This document shows, piece by piece, positions 62,724 through 64,000 of a stretch of 64,000 bases of DNA (position 1 is its first letter; each line of letters starts with the position of its first letter). Where the stretch lies: assembly GCA_024690665.1 (NCBI GenBank), contig JAILOU010000033.1:1-64000 (forward strand), in the 5' to 3' direction. Made by a program: the position numbers and the translations under genes. This stretch comes from Eubacterium sp. (GTDB lineage: Bacteria; Bacillota; Clostridia; Lachnospirales; Lachnospiraceae). The notes beneath the pieces were generated by a model that saw nothing but the letters and a program-made list of their open reading frames with translations, searched no databases and had not been told where the DNA came from.

Positions 62724-64000
62724 TTCGCGGCTGCCTCCTTCTCTTTCTTCTCTTTAATCAGAGCTAGAATTCGCTCCGCAGTCATTGGGAAATAATGTGG
62801 TCTTACACCAACAGCCTGATAAATACCCTCTGACAATGCCGGTGCAATCGGAATTGTGACAGATTCTGCCATACCTTTCGCACCAAATGGTCCATCCGGA
62901 AGCGGATCAGGATTTATTAATGAAATGAAATCCTCCTGCTTAGGACTTAACATCATATCTGCTACGCGATAGTCTGCAAATCCCTTATTCATAATTGCAC
63001 CATGCTCATCAAAGATTGGTTCTTCCTGAAGCATGTAGCTTGCTGCCAGCATTGTTCCGCCTTCAATCTGACCTTCTACCATCTTAGGATTAATAGGATT
63101 TCCTGTATCGGCAGCAGTTGCAACTCGAACAATCTTAACCTGTCCGGTTTCTTCATTTACAGCAACTTCCATAGCGGCTGCTGAGTACTGGAACCAGTTC
63201 CACATACGCTTTGTGAGTCCATCATGACCCCATTTGCGAATTGGTGCCGGACAAAATACGCCGTGTCCGATTACCGGTGAAAATCTCTGTAATCCCCAGT
63301 TTCCCTGTTCATAAGGCGACGTGTTCTTAAACAGTTCAGAAAGCTCAATTTCATCGATATCAGATCCGAGAACCTTCGCCTTATCACCATGAATAATAAT
63401 TTTACTCTTATGAACGCCTACTTCTCTTGCAGCAGCTTCTTGTAATTTATCTTTTACTTCTTCTGCAGCAATCTTAACTGCATTACCGGTTGTATACGTT
63501 GTTCTAGATGATGCAGAATAGTTATCAAACGGTGTTACCTGTGTATCACCCTTGATTACCTTGATGTTTTCTATTGGAAGTTCAAGCACTGTTGCTGCAA
63601 TCTGAGCCATTACTGTAGTAGCACCCATTCCGTTTTCATCACAACTGATCAGTACTTCTACGCTAGCATCACTATAATAACGAACGATTGCTTCAGCTCT
63701 TCCAAGTGGTGTGTTTTGCTTACCGCCGACACCACAACCTTTTCCTCGTTTCCATACGGATCCATCCTGCTTTGATGGCTTATCCAATTCAATTGCATCT
63801 GCACAAGCACGTAAACACTTTTCTACACCAATTGAGGTAATCCGTTCACCGTAACCATTGTTGGCACCCTTTTTAATAAAGTTTTTCGCACGCACTTCAA
63901 CCGGACTCATGTTCAGTTTTTCTGCCAGCTCATTCATCAAAACTTCGATACCAAACTCGGATTCCGGACATCCAAGACCTCTAAATGCACCTACCGGCAT
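62720..64000 (-). CDS. Xanthine-dehydrogenase-family molybdenum subunit (partial, runs off the window)
   Basis: The C-terminal 426 residues of the large subunit; the N-terminal part lies beyond 64000, and the first Met is probably internal. The molybdopterin-contact motif GAFRGLGCPE and the catalytic Glu region PFGAKGMAESVTIPI are present. The GAFRG loop is nearer the xanthine dehydrogenase/4-hydroxybenzoyl-CoA-reductase form than the CO dehydrogenase VAYRG form. Members hydroxylate heterocycles or, in reverse, remove ring hydroxyls, as reported for gut urolithin dehydroxylases. The substrate is not deducible. Confidence 0.92.
   Translation of the reverse strand: MPVGAFRGLGCPESEFGIEVLMNELAEKLNMSPVEVRAKNFIKKGANNGYGERITSIGVEKCLRACADAIELDKPSKQDGSVWKRGKGCGVGGKQNTPLGRAEAIVRYYSDASVEVLISCDENGMGATTVMAQIAATVLELPIENIKVIKGDTQVTPFDNYSASSRTTYTTGNAVKIAAEEVKDKLQEAAAREVGVHKSKIIIHGDKAKVLGSDIDEIELSELFKNTSPYEQGNWGLQRFSPVIGHGVFCPAPIRKWGHDGLTKRMWNWFQYSAAAMEVAVNEETGQVKIVRVATAADTGNPINPKMVEGQIEGGTMLAASYMLQEEPIFDEHGAIMNKGFADYRVADMMLSPKQEDFISLINPDPLPDGPFGAKGMAESVTIPIAPALSEGIYQAVGVRPHYFPMTAERILALIKEKKEKEAAAK

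Noticed and set aside
62720..64000. Molybdenum subunit starting at base 64000
   Set aside because: The first Met precedes the GAFRG motif, which is internal in this family; the gene continues beyond the window.
1..64000. CRISPR array, tRNA/rRNA genes, prophage or integrated plasmid
   Set aside because: No regularly spaced repeats, no cloverleaf or rRNA sequence, and no integrase, capsid, portal, replication or conjugation gene was found.

Overview
The window looks like chromosomal DNA of an anaerobic gut-type Clostridia, most likely Lachnospiraceae. The case rests on gene content: strong AGGAGG ribosome sites, a lysyl-tRNA synthetase carrying a C-terminal tRNA-binding domain, the compact clostridial Pgi, many acidic lipoproteins, a surface protein with a lysine-rich tail, and oxygen-sensitive enzymes (glycyl radical enzyme, molybdenum hydroxylase). 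No tRNA, rRNA, CRISPR array or intact insertion sequence was seen.

Layout. 1-660: two copies of a structured repeat. 0.7-3.1 kb: VOC protein and chemoreceptor. 3.3-10.3 kb: TetR regulator with an ECF importer (S, T, fused ATPase) and two ABC half-transporters, a set resembling the streptococcal siaF-H/siaD-E haem genes. 10.4-17.9 kb: ferritin-like protein, LysR regulator and an operon with two phloretin/DAPG-hydrolase-family proteins, a ferredoxin, an AprA/FrdA-like flavoprotein, an FMN enzyme and an MFS carrier, probably for a plant phenolic. 18-27 kb: Lon with a divergent TetR regulator, diguanylate cyclase, lipoproteins, clostripain-type protease, GH20-like protein. 27-38.9 kb: housekeeping genes (lysS, greA, dusB, coaX, birA, argF, SPFH protein, cell wall hydrolase, pgi, murG). 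38.9-45.9 kb: large surface protein, lipoprotein, two more structured repeats, HIT protein, flavodoxin-SCP2 fusion, rhomboid protease.

46-64 kb is the most unusual region. Two PucR-type regulators and one GntR/FCD regulator surround a glycyl radical enzyme (GRE) locus and a xanthine-dehydrogenase-family molybdenum hydroxylase. The GRE is divided into a 755-residue catalytic protein that ends just before the usual glycyl-radical domain and a separate 100-residue protein holding that domain (RVAGYS). The two frames are continuous, separated by one TAG codon that overlaps a Shine-Dalgarno sequence. The activase, a methyltransferase, an XdhC-type protein, a zinc alcohol dehydrogenase, two metallo-beta-lactamase-fold hydrolases, a 3-hydroxyacyl-CoA-dehydrogenase-like enzyme, a CinA/MoaB-like domain protein and two small proteins of unknown function lie in the same block. 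A coherent reading is an anaerobic pathway in which the molybdenum enzyme hydroxylates or dehydroxylates a ring substrate and the GRE performs a radical elimination or cleavage. The substrate cannot be read from the sequence.

The second notable finding is the repeat family at 1-165, 291-655, 42655-42797 and 42930-43275. The two complete copies differ in sequence at several paired segments yet keep the pairing, which points to a selected RNA (or single-stranded DNA) structure of about 350 nt.
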